Origin: Candidatus Bathyarchaeota archaeon
Lineage (GTDB): Archaea; Thermoproteota; Bathyarchaeia; Bathyarchaeales; Bathycorpusculaceae
DNA: 64,000 bases
Direction: 5' to 3'
NCBI GenBank assembly: GCA_003164295.1
Contig: PLTA01000056.1
Coordinates: forward strand, 104,589-168,588
Shown: in pieces, positions 8,002 through 17,543 of the stretch
Layout: each line of letters begins with the position of its first letter
Numbering within the stretch: the stretch's first letter is position 1
Notes under the pieces: model-generated
The model's input: the letters and a program-made list of their open reading frames with translations, nothing else
Told to the model about the DNA's origin: nothing
The model's database searches: none
Made by a program: the position numbers and the translations under genes

Positions 8002-8178
8002 GTTCTTGTAGAATTTAAGGAAGGTGATGTAGATCTTTTGGGAGAATCAAAACAAGCTTACGCTTTTTGGCAAATTCCAAAGCGGGAAAGTTATCTGAAA
8101 AAGAATGAAATTCTGGAAAGAAAAGATTTCGTTAGAGCGCAAAATTATGGGTTATTATATATAGTAAATAACATGTAA
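8002..8178 (+). pseudogene. Reading-frame fragment, 58 codons, no start
   Basis: An open plus-strand frame runs from just after a TAG (7999-8001) to TAA 8176-8178, with codon use like a real gene (VEFKEGDVDLLGESKQAY, then a Lys/Glu-rich helix and an aromatic end YGLLYIVNN). It has no ATG, GTG or TTG near its beginning, so it may be the 3' remnant of a lost gene. Not recognised. Confidence 0.3.
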
Positions 8179-8306
8179 AGCAAGAACTTTGTCTTATATG
8201 CATCAATGGATTGGGCGCTTTGTTGCACGTCGCTTTTCCGTTTTAGGCAGCAACTTTTTCAAACAACATTTATGCCAACTTCTTTTGAAACTTGGAGGCA
8301 ACAAAC

Positions 8307-9347
8307 TTGAGTGATTCGTCCCCTACCGTGACTGACCAAGAAACTAAAAATGCTAAGATAATCGCAAGACAAGACAGGATACCCATCTGGTCATTATCTT
8401 ACTTATTCATTGGCATATTAGGAATAGGGTACATTTTCATCTTTTTTGACATATTCAACATCAACGTTTCTTTCATACAAACTGCATTAACTCTAGGTTG
8501 GGCAACATCCCCTACCTCACCTGTAATAACAAGCCTCGAAGTATTCGTAGTTCTTCTGAACCTGTGTGCTCCTCAGATTTGGTCTTCCAGAATCCACCAG
8601 GTGGCTTATAACTCATGGAAAACCCAAAGAGGTTGAAAGAATTGTCGAGGAAATGGAAACTCGGGCATTAGAACATGTCGAGGAACTTCCGCCGCTACCC
8701 GAATCTATCCCAATCGTTCAAAAGCCACAGCCGGTTCCATATGTTGAAATCTTTAAAAACAAACTATACAGAAACAGAACAATCCTTCTGTTTTTAGTTT
8801 GGTTCTTCGGATACATGACAGTTTATATCAACGCTGCAGGGCTTTCTTCACTTCTGGCAGGAGTTGGTTATGCTTTCCCAGAAAACGGGATAATAGTTGC
8901 TTTAGGCATCTTTGGTTTTCTAGCAGCAGGCATATTGGCGGCAATTTTCGGAGACAAATTGGAACGGAAATATTGGCTTCCTATTTCCGCTGCGGTCACT
9001 TTCATCGGAGGCATTGCTATTTCTTATGGCGTCAATAACTTCACACTGGCAGTCATCGGTGCATTCTTAATCTTTGTCGGAATGGACTTTTGGATCCCAA
9101 TTGCATACACATGGGTTACAGAGAGTTTTCCAACGCGTGCGAGAGCAACTGGCTTTGCAATGGCACAGATGGACGGGGTCATTTAGGTGGAGGAATTGGA
9201 TTGATAATTGTTGGCACGCTACTTAGCTCAGGCCAACCGATACTTGTTCTATTCGTTATAATTGCGCTGTTCCAGATAGTGTCGGCCCTCATCGCACAAC
9301 TCGGACCAAAGACAGCAAACAGGAGACTAGATGAAGTCTCACCCTAA
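8307..9347 (+). pseudogene. MFS transporter, internally deleted and frame-shifted
   Basis: The N-terminus is read from TTG 8307, with GGAGG eight bases upstream, and includes TM1 (SYLFIGILGIGYIFIFFDIF). After GWATSP the sequence jumps to the TM6 end and the central loop (LLRFGLPESTRWLITHGKPK) in another frame. TM7-TM11 follow intact (KNKLYRNRTILL..., TESFPTRARATG). At about 9176 a G4 run that should be G5 breaks the frame before GHLGGGIGLI and TM12. About 110-130 residues covering TM2-TM5 are missing relative to a usual MFS protein of about 450-480 residues. The deletion plus two frame breaks make a functional product unlikely. The original protein resembled sugar- or organic-acid-type MFS carriers. 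Confidence 0.75.
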
Positions 9348-9425
9348 AATTCAACATTGGCTTTTCTTGGAAAGAATGTCAAATTTTCTTTCCAGTTTTT
9401 CATTATCAACTTTTATAAATACTGA

Positions 9426-10013
9426 TTAAAACGTAAGTACACTTTCTCTGCCCAACTGGAATGCCTTCAAATTCAAGCTAATGTATTTCTCTTTTATCTT
9501 GCCCGCTATTGCTTTTTGAAACGCTTCTTGCTTTATTGGAATTTCGGGAAGAGCCGATAATGCTCCGAGAAGAATAGTATTTACAACCAATAGATTTCCC
9601 AATTTAGTGGCTATTTCTGCACCATACACTTCGTGTACCTTGGCTTTTGACCGCAGAATCTGCATTAACTCTTCAGTTTTCTTAGGTTTAACCCCAGAAA
9701 CGCCACAGCCCGGCGGAATGTACTTCATATTAACAATTACTTTGCCGTCCTTTTTCAGCATCGGGAGGGCTCTTGCAGTTTCAAGAATTTCAAACCCAAC
9801 TATAACATCAGCTTTTCCAGTTTCAATCAGTGGAGACTCAACTTTATCGCCGATTCTTGCAAACGCAACAATTGATCCGCCACGTTGAGCCATGCCATGA
9901 ATCTCTGCCTTCGCCACATCAAAACCATCCAGCATCGCAGCTTCACAGTAAACATCACTTAAAACAACAACTCCTTGCCCTCCGACGCCACTGAAAACTA
10001 TATCCAGTTTCAT
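9426..10013 (-). CDS. iorB: Indolepyruvate:ferredoxin oxidoreductase, beta subunit
   Basis: 195 residues from ATG 10013, which overlaps the iorA stop (ATGA). The N-terminal FSGVGGQGVV and AEIHGMAQRGGS motifs are those of the gamma-type domain of 2-oxoacid:ferredoxin oxidoreductases. With IorA it oxidatively decarboxylates aryl pyruvates (indolepyruvate, phenylpyruvate) to aryl-acetyl-CoA and reduces ferredoxin, a cytoplasmic step of aromatic amino-acid fermentation. The length is standard for IorB. The upstream in-frame codons to 10076 lie within iorA and are not part of the gene. The operon order is paaK-iorA-iorB. Confidence 0.92.
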   Translation of the reverse strand: MKLDIVFSGVGGQGVVVLSDVYCEAAMLDGFDVAKAEIHGMAQRGGSIVAFARIGDKVESPLIETGKADVIVGFEILETARALPMLKKDGKVIVNMKYIPPGCGVSGVKPKKTEELMQILRSKAKVHEVYGAEIATKLGNLLVVNTILLGALSALPEIPIKQEAFQKAIAGKIKEKYISLNLKAFQLGRESVLTF

Positions 10014-12202
10014 TTTTCTTTTCTCCTTATGGCTTCGAAGGGGCATACTTTTTCGCAGACTCCGCATCCATAGCAAAGAGTTGCATCTATGTCAGCTCGG
10101 TCGTTTGATAATGAGATGGCTGGGCAACCGAAGGCTTTCACGCATACTCCACAACCGTTACATTTTTCTAAAATTTCACGTGGCTTACCTCTTTCAACTA
10201 AAAGTGGGCATGGTTTCTGCGAGATAATAACCGAGGGGCAATTATAATCAAAAGTTTTTCTTATCGCCTCTGTCGTAGCTACAATGTCATAGGGATCAAC
10301 AACATCTACTTTGTCTATGCCGAGCCCTTTTGCAACGTCTTGAATTCTGATTATTTTAGCATCAGCGCCCATGGCGGTTTTTCCTGTACTTGGCGTTGGC
10401 TGATGCCCTGTCATAGCTACTGTACTGTTATCCATAACAATAACACAGACGTTAGCCCTGTTGTAAACAATGTTTAGCAATCCAGGCATCCCCGCATGAA
10501 AAAATGTGGAATCACCAATAACTGCAAAAACCTTCTCTTTTACGCCAGCATGAACCATACCAGCAGCCTGCGAAATTCCAGCCCCCATACAAAGGCACGT
10601 TTGAACGGTGTTTACAGGCGGCAAAACACCCAGCGTATAACAACCAATGTCTCCAGTGACAATTTTATCATCTGATTTTCCAATAAAACTCAGGGCGCTT
10701 TCTGGACAGAAGGGAATGCATTTTGGGTCTCCACCACATGTATCGCAAATCATTACTTTATGCGTGTTCGGATGCAAAGTGATTGCTCCGTAACTGCAGG
10801 TTTCTATGCACCAACCACACCCATTGCATTTTTGTTCATCAACTAGGATGGCACCTGTTTCTTCTGATTGTACTATGGCTTTTTCTTGACAAGCTATGAT
10901 GCATGGCGCGTCTTTACAAGCTTTGCAGGTTATTGCAGCGTTGAATGTTTGACCAATTCTTACTGTACGAATTCTAGACTTTAGTGAGTTGAATACTTTT
11001 TCTTTTTCAAAAGAGCAGACGTATTCGCAGATTTCGCAGCCAACACATTTGTTGCTGTCACAATCAACATGTTGATTAATAATGTTTAATGCGTAATAGA
11101 ATGCTCTGTGAGGGCATCCAGGGCAAAGTGCGGGTGGTCTTGGCGGCAAATCCAACGGTTCTTGTGGTTCCGATTTTTCAGTTAGGTTTATCTTTGCAAA
11201 GGCTCGGCGTACATTATCAGGAGTTAATTCTCCTATCTCTTCCAGACATAGCTGGCTCTTACCGACGACTTGAAGACCTATCCGCTGAATGTTTTCCTCA
11301 AGATACGGTCTTGACTCTTCAATAACAATGAGTTTCTTGACTTTTAAAGCAAAATCCCTAACTAACTGCTCGGGAAACGGGTGAACAAAACCCAACTTTA
11401 GCCACGAAAACTTTTTCGAATCCAAAATTGAACGAGCATAAAAGTAGCCTACACCGCTTCCGACAATACCTATCTCGCATCCATTATCCTCAATAACATT
11501 AAATTTTGAATTATTAGAAAGCTTTTTTGCCTCCACCAATTTGTCCTCCAAAACTCTATGCTGGCGAATAGCGTTCGAAGGCACCATTACCCATTTTGAA
11601 CCTTTCTTATCAAACTCAACTTTACGCTTAATTTTTCTAAACTCGCCCAGTTTCACTCTTGACTTTCCATGTGCAACCCTTGTTGTTAGTCGCAGAATTA
11701 TTGGCAAATGGAGTTTTTCACTTAATTCAAAAGCTTCCTTAGTCATATCCAAGGCTTCTTGGGGACTCCCAGCGTCAAGTAATGGCAACTTTGAGTGGAC
11801 AGCAAAAAACCTAGTATCTTGCTCGTTTTGACTACTGTGTAATGCAGGGTCATCGCAGACGGCAAATATCATTCCGCCTTCAACCCCTGTGTATGCTAAA
11901 GTCATGGCAGCATCAGCGGCGACGTTTAACCCAACATGCTTCATGGAAACAATGGCTCTAACACCTGTCATTGACGCTCCTGAAGCAACTTCTGATGCAA
12001 CAATCTCATTAATGCTCCATTCTGCGTAAACCCCAAAATCTTTAGCAACTTCAGCAAGGTTTTCCAAAATTTCAGTGGCAGGCGTTCCAGGGTAAGATGT
12101 TGCAACTTTTACGGTGGCTTCCAATGCCCCTCTTGCAACAGCCTCGTCGCCGTTTAGCAAGGCAAAGCTACCCGGCTTATTTTCAGCAATCTTGGAAGTC
12201 AT
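10010..12202 (-). CDS. iorA: Indolepyruvate:ferredoxin oxidoreductase, alpha subunit with inserted ferredoxin cassette
   Basis: 730 residues, roughly 100-130 longer than usual IorA. Residues 1-350 are the pyrimidine-binding and transketolase-C-like domains (SYPGTPATEI near 36-45). PALCPGCPHRAFYYAL (about 357-371) begins the TPP domain. Residues about 381-508 are an extra four-cluster ferredoxin module with Cys groups at CVGCEICEYVC, CKACKDAPCIIAC, CNGCGWCIETC and CDTCGGDPKCIPFC. The TPP domain then resumes (GDIGCYTLG, GDSTFFHAG) and ends in the normal two 4Fe-4S clusters (CNGCGVCV..., CYGCGVCEKVC). The insert closely resembles the AOR-linked ferredoxin at 46964-47476. It lies 12 bp downstream of paaK. 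Confidence 0.9.
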   Translation of the reverse strand: MTSKIAENKPGSFALLNGDEAVARGALEATVKVATSYPGTPATEILENLAEVAKDFGVYAEWSINEIVASEVASGASMTGVRAIVSMKHVGLNVAADAAMTLAYTGVEGGMIFAVCDDPALHSSQNEQDTRFFAVHSKLPLLDAGSPQEALDMTKEAFELSEKLHLPIILRLTTRVAHGKSRVKLGEFRKIKRKVEFDKKGSKWVMVPSNAIRQHRVLEDKLVEAKKLSNNSKFNVIEDNGCEIGIVGSGVGYFYARSILDSKKFSWLKLGFVHPFPEQLVRDFALKVKKLIVIEESRPYLEENIQRIGLQVVGKSQLCLEEIGELTPDNVRRAFAKINLTEKSEPQEPLDLPPRPPALCPGCPHRAFYYALNIINQHVDCDSNKCVGCEICEYVCSFEKEKVFNSLKSRIRTVRIGQTFNAAITCKACKDAPCIIACQEKAIVQSEETGAILVDEQKCNGCGWCIETCSYGAITLHPNTHKVMICDTCGGDPKCIPFCPESALSFIGKSDDKIVTGDIGCYTLGVLPPVNTVQTCLCMGAGISQAAGMVHAGVKEKVFAVIGDSTFFHAGMPGLLNIVYNRANVCVIVMDNSTVAMTGHQPTPSTGKTAMGADAKIIRIQDVAKGLGIDKVDVVDPYDIVATTEAIRKTFDYNCPSVIISQKPCPLLVERGKPREILEKCNGCGVCVKAFGCPAISLSNDRADIDATLCYGCGVCEKVCPFEAIRRKEK

Positions 12203-12214
12203 ACCTTAAGTCCT

Positions 12215-13531
12215 TTACATTTTGCCTGTGCGTAAATCCAAAACTCTTTTTGCTTTTCCTTCTGTTCTCGGAAGCTCGCCTGGCTTAACAATTTCCACAT
12301 CAGCAGATATACCTGTTACAATATGAATTTGCTTTTGAATATCGTTCTTTAATTCATTCTTGTCTAGCTGTGAATCTTTGGCTGCTTTTTCGGATAATTC
12401 AACTTTGACAACAAATGTGTCTAAGGCTCCTGGTCTATCGAGAACTATTAGGTATTGTGTGGCTAGTTCTGAGAAACACATTACTGCGAATTCTATTTGG
12501 GATGGGAAAACGTTTACTCCGCGAATTATGAGCATGTCATCTGATCTTCCGTGGACACACATCATTCTGGAATGTGTACGTCCACATGAGCATTTTTCGG
12601 TTTGCACTTTAGAGATGTCCCTAGTTCTATATCTGAGCATGGGTAAGCCTGTTTTGCTCAGGGTTGTGAAGACTAATTCGCCTTCTTCTCCAGCCGGCAA
12701 AACTTCGCCTGTGTCAGGATCAATTGTTTCCACAATAAAATGGTCTTCAGCAATGTGCAATCCATCGTGCTCAGGGCATTCAATAGAAACTCCTGGACCA
12801 CAAAGCTCCGTTAACCCATAAATATCAAAAGCTTCAATTCCCAGGTCTTTCTCGATTCTTTCCCTAATTTTATCTGACCATGGTTCCGCACCAAACATTC
12901 CGGTTTTAAGTTTGAGGTCTTTTCGCGGGTCAACCCCTTCTTGAGCCATACCTTCGGCCAAGTAAACCGCAAAGCTTGGCGTGCAGGCTAAGATCGTAGC
13001 GCCTAAATCTTTCATGAGTTTTATTTGGCGTTGTGTCATTCCCCCACTTGCAGGAATAATTTTGGTCCCGATTTTTTGAGCTCCATAATGGAAGCCCATG
13101 CCGCCAGTAAATAATCCATAGCCATAAGCGATGTGTATAACATCTTGTTGTCTTCCGCCGGTTGTGTAGATAGATCTTGCCATTAACTCTTGCCAAACAT
13201 TCAAGTCGCTTCTTGTATAAGCACCGACAATTGGATTTCCAGTTGTCCCACTTGAAGAGTGAATCTCGCAAATTTCATCAGACTTAACTGCAACCATACC
13301 GAAAGGATAATTATCTCTTAAATCAGCTTTTACTGTGAAAGGAATTTTCTTTAAGTCATTAAGTGAACGTATGTCTTCAGGTTTTATTCCCGCACTGTCA
13401 AATTTTTTCTTATAAAAAGTGCAGTTTTGATAACAGTGGTTGACCTGTTCTTTTAATTTTTGAAGTTGATGTTTTTTTAGCTCTTCAGTAGGCATGGTTT
13501 CGATTTTTTCGTTCCAGTATTTGCCAGTCAT
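12215..13531 (-). CDS. paaK: Phenylacetate-CoA ligase family
   Basis: 438 residues, full length for PaaK. It has the AMP-binding core SSSGTTGNPIVGAYT (about 92-106), YGLTELCGPG, and the hinge and C-terminal domain RGVNVFPSQIE. PaaK converts phenylacetate (or aryl acetates), ATP and CoA to aryl-acetyl-CoA, AMP and PPi. Next to iorAB, which makes aryl-acetyl-CoA, it may run as an activating enzyme or salvage step. The substrate is inferred. It is the first gene of the paaK-iorA-iorB transcript. Confidence 0.92.
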   Translation of the reverse strand: MTGKYWNEKIETMPTEELKKHQLQKLKEQVNHCYQNCTFYKKKFDSAGIKPEDIRSLNDLKKIPFTVKADLRDNYPFGMVAVKSDEICEIHSSSGTTGNPIVGAYTRSDLNVWQELMARSIYTTGGRQQDVIHIAYGYGLFTGGMGFHYGAQKIGTKIIPASGGMTQRQIKLMKDLGATILACTPSFAVYLAEGMAQEGVDPRKDLKLKTGMFGAEPWSDKIRERIEKDLGIEAFDIYGLTELCGPGVSIECPEHDGLHIAEDHFIVETIDPDTGEVLPAGEEGELVFTTLSKTGLPMLRYRTRDISKVQTEKCSCGRTHSRMMCVHGRSDDMLIIRGVNVFPSQIEFAVMCFSELATQYLIVLDRPGALDTFVVKVELSEKAAKDSQLDKNELKNDIQKQIHIVTGISADVEIVKPGELPRTEGKAKRVLDLRTGKM

Positions 13532-13852
13532 CGCTTTTTTCCTTCTCTTTTTTCAAAGTCCTAGATACACTTCTTTTATGTGACTATTAGATAAAAGTTA
13601 CCTACTTTTTCCTTCTAAAATTTGAGACTTCTGTGCATTTTAGCAAACTAGCTATTCTCCAATTAACAAGCAATTACCAAGTTCAAATATAAACTTAGGA
13701 AAAATACTGGCGCTCAAAATATTTATTCATTAATACAATGGTTAAAGTTTAGTTAACAAACTAAATCAACGTCATTAAGCATTCTAATCAAAAACTAAAA
13801 AATAAAAAAATAATAAAAATCTTCAGCAAATAAACGAGATTTAGGCGAGCTC
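13532..13852. other. Intergenic region between paaK and lysW
   Basis: A/T-rich DNA with no coding frame seen. It holds the paaK promoter side and the lysW 3' end with its A/T tract (13790-13821). Confidence 0.5.
13790..13821 (-). terminator. T-rich terminator downstream of lysW
   Basis: On the minus strand this reads as successive T-runs (TTTTTATTATTTTTTTATTT), the usual archaeal intrinsic termination signal, starting 30 bases after the lysW stop. Confidence 0.5.
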
Positions 13853-14071
13853 TTATTCGCCCCAATCTTCGCCTTCAATAATTAACTCTTGAAGATCTAC
13901 GCATCCACCTCCATTGGATATTTTTTTAACTTCGAGTTCAAGTCCACAACTAGGACAGCTCAGAACTTCTCCTTTTTCGATATCGCATGGAACATTTAGT
14001 TCTGAATCACAGTCCGGACATTTGGCTTTGTTAGCCAGATTTTGCAAATTTGAGTTTATTGGATTAATCAT
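13853..14071 (-). CDS. lysW: LysW-like amino-group carrier protein
   Basis: 72 residues. A zinc-ribbon (CPDCDSELNVPCDIEKGE, then CPSCGLELEV) is followed by an acidic tail ending exactly in EDWGE, the signature of LysW, whose C-terminal Glu carries the amino group of 2-aminoadipate or glutamate during lysine/arginine synthesis. No lysX, lysZ, lysY, lysJ or lysK gene is nearby, so its partners must be elsewhere or it may serve another peptide-type modification. The first 16 residues are longer than in typical LysW. A later start is possible but no better codon was seen. Confidence 0.85.
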   Translation of the reverse strand: MINPINSNLQNLANKAKCPDCDSELNVPCDIEKGEVLSCPSCGLELEVKKISNGGGCVDLQELIIEGEDWGE

Positions 14072-14518
14072 TATTTTTTCACTTTTTGGGATTACTCATC
14101 TAAAGAAAAGGAAACCTATTAAATATTGTGACATTTATGTTACAAATTAGCATATTAGTGTTCTATTTGGGACAAAACTTAATGTCTATGGAAACCCCAA
14201 ATTATATGGAACCAAAAAGCAAAAGAAAATAGAAATAATGATTTCATCAATGACGTCTCTAATGCGTAAATTGCGAGTCTGGCAGCGAAGGATTAGTGAC
14301 AACGTTTGCGTACTGAACTGTTGAGAAAACTGAACAAATATTAATCCATAATGGTTTGCTGTTCTTTCGCTGGCCGAAATGAAAAAATATTTTCAGTAAG
14401 TAAAAGTTCGTACTAGAACATCAGTTTTGTGAACTTGTGCTCCATAAAACAATTAAATGAGACGATAAACTTAATTTATCTCGTTAGATACGACGAATAT
14501 TCAGAAGGTAACATCAGC
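14072..14518. other. Intergenic region upstream of the acyl-CoA synthetase
   Basis: A/T-rich, divergent promoter region. Only frames of 16 and 28 codons were seen (14181 and 14239 areas) and neither is convincing. No clear hairpin. Confidence 0.4.
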
Positions 14519-17338
14519 ATGGGAACATTAAATCTCGATAAGATTTTCGACCCTCAAAATGTAGCTATAGTCGGAGCAAGCGACGCCGAAGGTTCAGTGG
14601 GTTACGCAATTGTTAAAAATTTTACCCAAATGGGATTCGCTGGTAAAGTATACTTTGTAAACATCCGCAAGCCAGAGATTTTGGGAGTTAAAACTTACAA
14701 ATCAGTCGACGAGATTCCAGAGCCCGTTGATTTAGTCATGATCGCCACACCTGCCAAAACCGTTCCAGACGTTATGGAGGAATGCGGAAGGGCAAAAGTG
14801 AAAGGCGTAATCATTGTTTCTGCAGGCTTCAAAGAAACTGGAGCTACGGGAAAGGCTTTGGAAGATAAAATTCTCGAAATCGGAAAAAAATATAACATCA
14901 GAATTATAGGTCCAAACTGCATCGGAATGATCCGACCCCGATCAAACCTCAACGCAACTTTTTTGGATAAAATGCCCAAACCAGGCAACGTTGCTTTTCT
15001 TTCTCAAAGTGGCGCTTTAGGCTCAGCAATCCTTGACTGGGCAATTCACGAAAACATTGGTTTTAGCAATTTCGTTTCAGTCGGCTCAATGATTGACGTT
15101 GACTTTGGCGATCTAATTGATTATTTTGGCTCTGATCCGAAAACCAAAAGCATACTGATGTATGTGGAAGGTATAACGGAAGCTCGCAAATTCATGAGTG
15201 CAGCAAGGCACTTTGCCAGAACCAAACCTATAATTGTGGTTAAATCAGGCAAATTCGCTGAAAGCGCAAAAGCCGCAGCCTCACACACGGGTTCGCTCTC
15301 AGGTGAAGATGACATTTACGATGCCGCTTTCAAACGTGCAGGTGTGGTGCGAGTCAATGAAATCGCAGATTTATTTAACTCGGCAGAAGTTTTAGGAACT
15401 CAACCATTGCCAAAAGGTCCACGACTTGCCATAATAACTAACGCTGGCGGACCTGGAGTAATGGCAACTGACGCTTTGATTGGTGCAAACGGCAAATTAG
15501 CGAAGATAAGTCAAAAATCGCTAGATTCACTCAACGCAGTGTTACCTCCTTTCTGGAGCCACGGTAACCCAATTGACGTTTTAGGTGATGCTAAATCTGA
15601 ACGGTATAAAGCCGCACTTGAAGCGTGCCTTAACGATGAAAACATTGATGGCATCTTGATTATTTTTACTCAACAAGCAGTTTCAGAATCAGTTGAAATA
15701 GCCAAAAATATAGTAGAATTGGTGCGAAACAAACCTTATCAAAATAAAACAATTTTGACTTCGTTTATGGGTTTTGGCGCGGTTCAAGAAGCAAATACAA
15801 TTCTAAATGCAAATAACATTCCCACATACTCAACTCCTGAACAAGCAATTAAAACATACATGTACATGTACGAATATCAGCGCAACATCGAACTCCTATA
15901 CGAAACCCCTGAAGAGTTACCCCTTGATGCCTCACCACCCAAACGCCCAATCATGGTAATAATAAGAAATGCAGCGTTTGAAGGACGAGAAATTTTAACT
16001 GAAGATGAAGCCAAAAAAATACTCAAATACTATAATTTCCCAATCGTAAGAACGGCAGCCGCCAACAATGTGGAAGAGGCAGTTACGTTTGCCCAAGAAA
16101 TGGGTTTCCCAGTGGTACTGAAAATTCTTTCACCCCAAATAGTTCACAAAACTGATGCAGGCGGAGTAATTTTAAATATTAACACACCCGCAGAAGTTCG
16201 CGAAGCTTTCGAAGTTCTGATCCAGAGAGCAACAGCCTACAATCCAAATGCCCAGATAATCGGTGTTACGGTTCAACCTATGATTGAAAAGAAAGGTCAA
16301 GAAATCATTATAGGAGGAAAAACTGACCCTGTCTTTGGTCCAGTAATACTATTCGGTATGGGTGGCGTAGGCGTCGAACTTTTCAAAGATTACGCTATTG
16401 GGCTTCCGCCATTAAACACAACCCTTATTCACCGCATGATGGAAGAAACAAAAGTTTACCGATTACTAAAAGGCTACCGAGGCTCAACTCCAGTTGATCT
16501 TAAAAAACTCGATGAAACTATGCTGCTCTTCTCGCAATTACTAGTTGACTTCCCACAAATAAAAGAAATTGACATAAACCCACTTTTGGTAAGCGAAAAA
16601 GATGCATGCATACTTGACGCCCGCATAGTCATTGACAAAGATGCTGTTTGCAAGAAATTTGAACCCCACGAACATATGGTGATCAGTCCCTACCCAAAAG
16701 GACAAGAGATTCTTTGGCAACTAAAAAACGGTCAAGAAGTACTACTAAGACCCATAAAACCCGAAGATGAACCTATGTGGCTAGAAATGTTCCAAAGTTT
16801 CTCAGAAGAATCAATTCGATATCGGTTCTTCCAAATGCTTAAAGATACACCGCACGAAGTCCGGGTCCGCTACTGCAACGTGGATTATGACAGAGAAGTC
16901 GCAATTGTCTCCGAAATAGTTGAAAACGGAAAACGCAAATTACTTGGTGTGACCCGAGTTAGCGTTGAATCAGACGGAAGAAGTAGCGAAATGGCTTTCA
17001 TTGTAAGCGATTACTGGCAAGGTTTAGGTTTGGGAACTAAAATGGTTGATTACGCGCTTGATATTGCAAAAGCAAAAGGTGTTGAAAACGTCTACGCAAT
17101 TATGCTGCCAGATAATTATAGAGCTTTAAGCCTGACAAAGAAAATGGGCTTCAACATTGAATACTTAAGCGATGGCACAGTCAAGGCATCACTTGACCTT
17201 AAAGGCGAAGACATTGATCGCCGATGCTTCATAGAAAGATCCTTGCCTGAACCTCCAAAAGAACTGCCAAAACAGGAAATACCTGTCTCTGAAACGAAAA
17301 AAGTAGTGCAGCCATCACAAGAAGCAACGACTGCCTAA
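14519..17338 (+). CDS. acd: ADP-forming acyl-CoA synthetase (alpha-beta fusion) with C-terminal GNAT domain
   Basis: 939 residues from ATG 14519, with GAAGG upstream; earlier in-frame codons from 14429 are not needed. In order: CoA-binding domain (FDPQNVAIVGASD), ligase domain with the phospho-His motif SHTGSLSGEDD, ATP-grasp beta part with a second His motif (SPQIVHKTDAGGV), and from about residue 735 a GNAT acetyltransferase domain (LLRPIKPEDEP..., LGLGTKMVDYAL). ADP-forming ligases turn acyl-CoA, ADP and Pi into acid and ATP. Both catalytic His residues are kept, unlike Pat/YfiQ protein acetyltransferases where the ligase part is inactive. The GNAT domain may acetylate proteins or act as a regulator. 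Confidence 0.9.
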   Translation: MGTLNLDKIFDPQNVAIVGASDAEGSVGYAIVKNFTQMGFAGKVYFVNIRKPEILGVKTYKSVDEIPEPVDLVMIATPAKTVPDVMEECGRAKVKGVIIVSAGFKETGATGKALEDKILEIGKKYNIRIIGPNCIGMIRPRSNLNATFLDKMPKPGNVAFLSQSGALGSAILDWAIHENIGFSNFVSVGSMIDVDFGDLIDYFGSDPKTKSILMYVEGITEARKFMSAARHFARTKPIIVVKSGKFAESAKAAASHTGSLSGEDDIYDAAFKRAGVVRVNEIADLFNSAEVLGTQPLPKGPRLAIITNAGGPGVMATDALIGANGKLAKISQKSLDSLNAVLPPFWSHGNPIDVLGDAKSERYKAALEACLNDENIDGILIIFTQQAVSESVEIAKNIVELVRNKPYQNKTILTSFMGFGAVQEANTILNANNIPTYSTPEQAIKTYMYMYEYQRNIELLYETPEELPLDASPPKRPIMVIIRNAAFEGREILTEDEAKKILKYYNFPIVRTAAANNVEEAVTFAQEMGFPVVLKILSPQIVHKTDAGGVILNINTPAEVREAFEVLIQRATAYNPNAQIIGVTVQPMIEKKGQEIIIGGKTDPVFGPVILFGMGGVGVELFKDYAIGLPPLNTTLIHRMMEETKVYRLLKGYRGSTPVDLKKLDETMLLFSQLLVDFPQIKEIDINPLLVSEKDACILDARIVIDKDAVCKKFEPHEHMVISPYPKGQEILWQLKNGQEVLLRPIKPEDEPMWLEMFQSFSEESIRYRFFQMLKDTPHEVRVRYCNVDYDREVAIVSEIVENGKRKLLGVTRVSVESDGRSSEMAFIVSDYWQGLGLGTKMVDYALDIAKAKGVENVYAIMLPDNYRALSLTKKMGFNIEYLSDGTVKASLDLKGEDIDRRCFIERSLPEPPKELPKQEIPVSETKKVVQPSQEATTA

Positions 17339-17476
17339 TTTTTCCCTTATTTTGGGAATTTGTATTTACCACATATTGAGCCATAAATGATGGATTATAC
17401 ATAAGTTTAAGACTGAACAATTAGTCTTTTTAGAAACAATTGTCTTAAAAAACGCTTCATATCTACCCCTCTAACC

Positions 17477-17485
17477 TTTTATATT
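17477..17485 (+). promoter_or_regulatory. TATA-like box of the hox operon
   Basis: TTTTATATT at 17477-17485 is the best TATA element in the gap. It would start transcription near 17510 and leave a leader of about 35 bases containing GGAGG before the hoxE start. Confidence 0.45.
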
Positions 17486-17543
17486 TCGAGTCTCTGTAAA
17501 CATTAAGAAGTGTTGAAGCAACACTATCGGAGGATAATGGTTC

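Noticed and set aside
14239-14326. 28-codon basic frame upstream of acd
   Set aside because: It has no ribosome site and is too short to judge. Left as intergenic.
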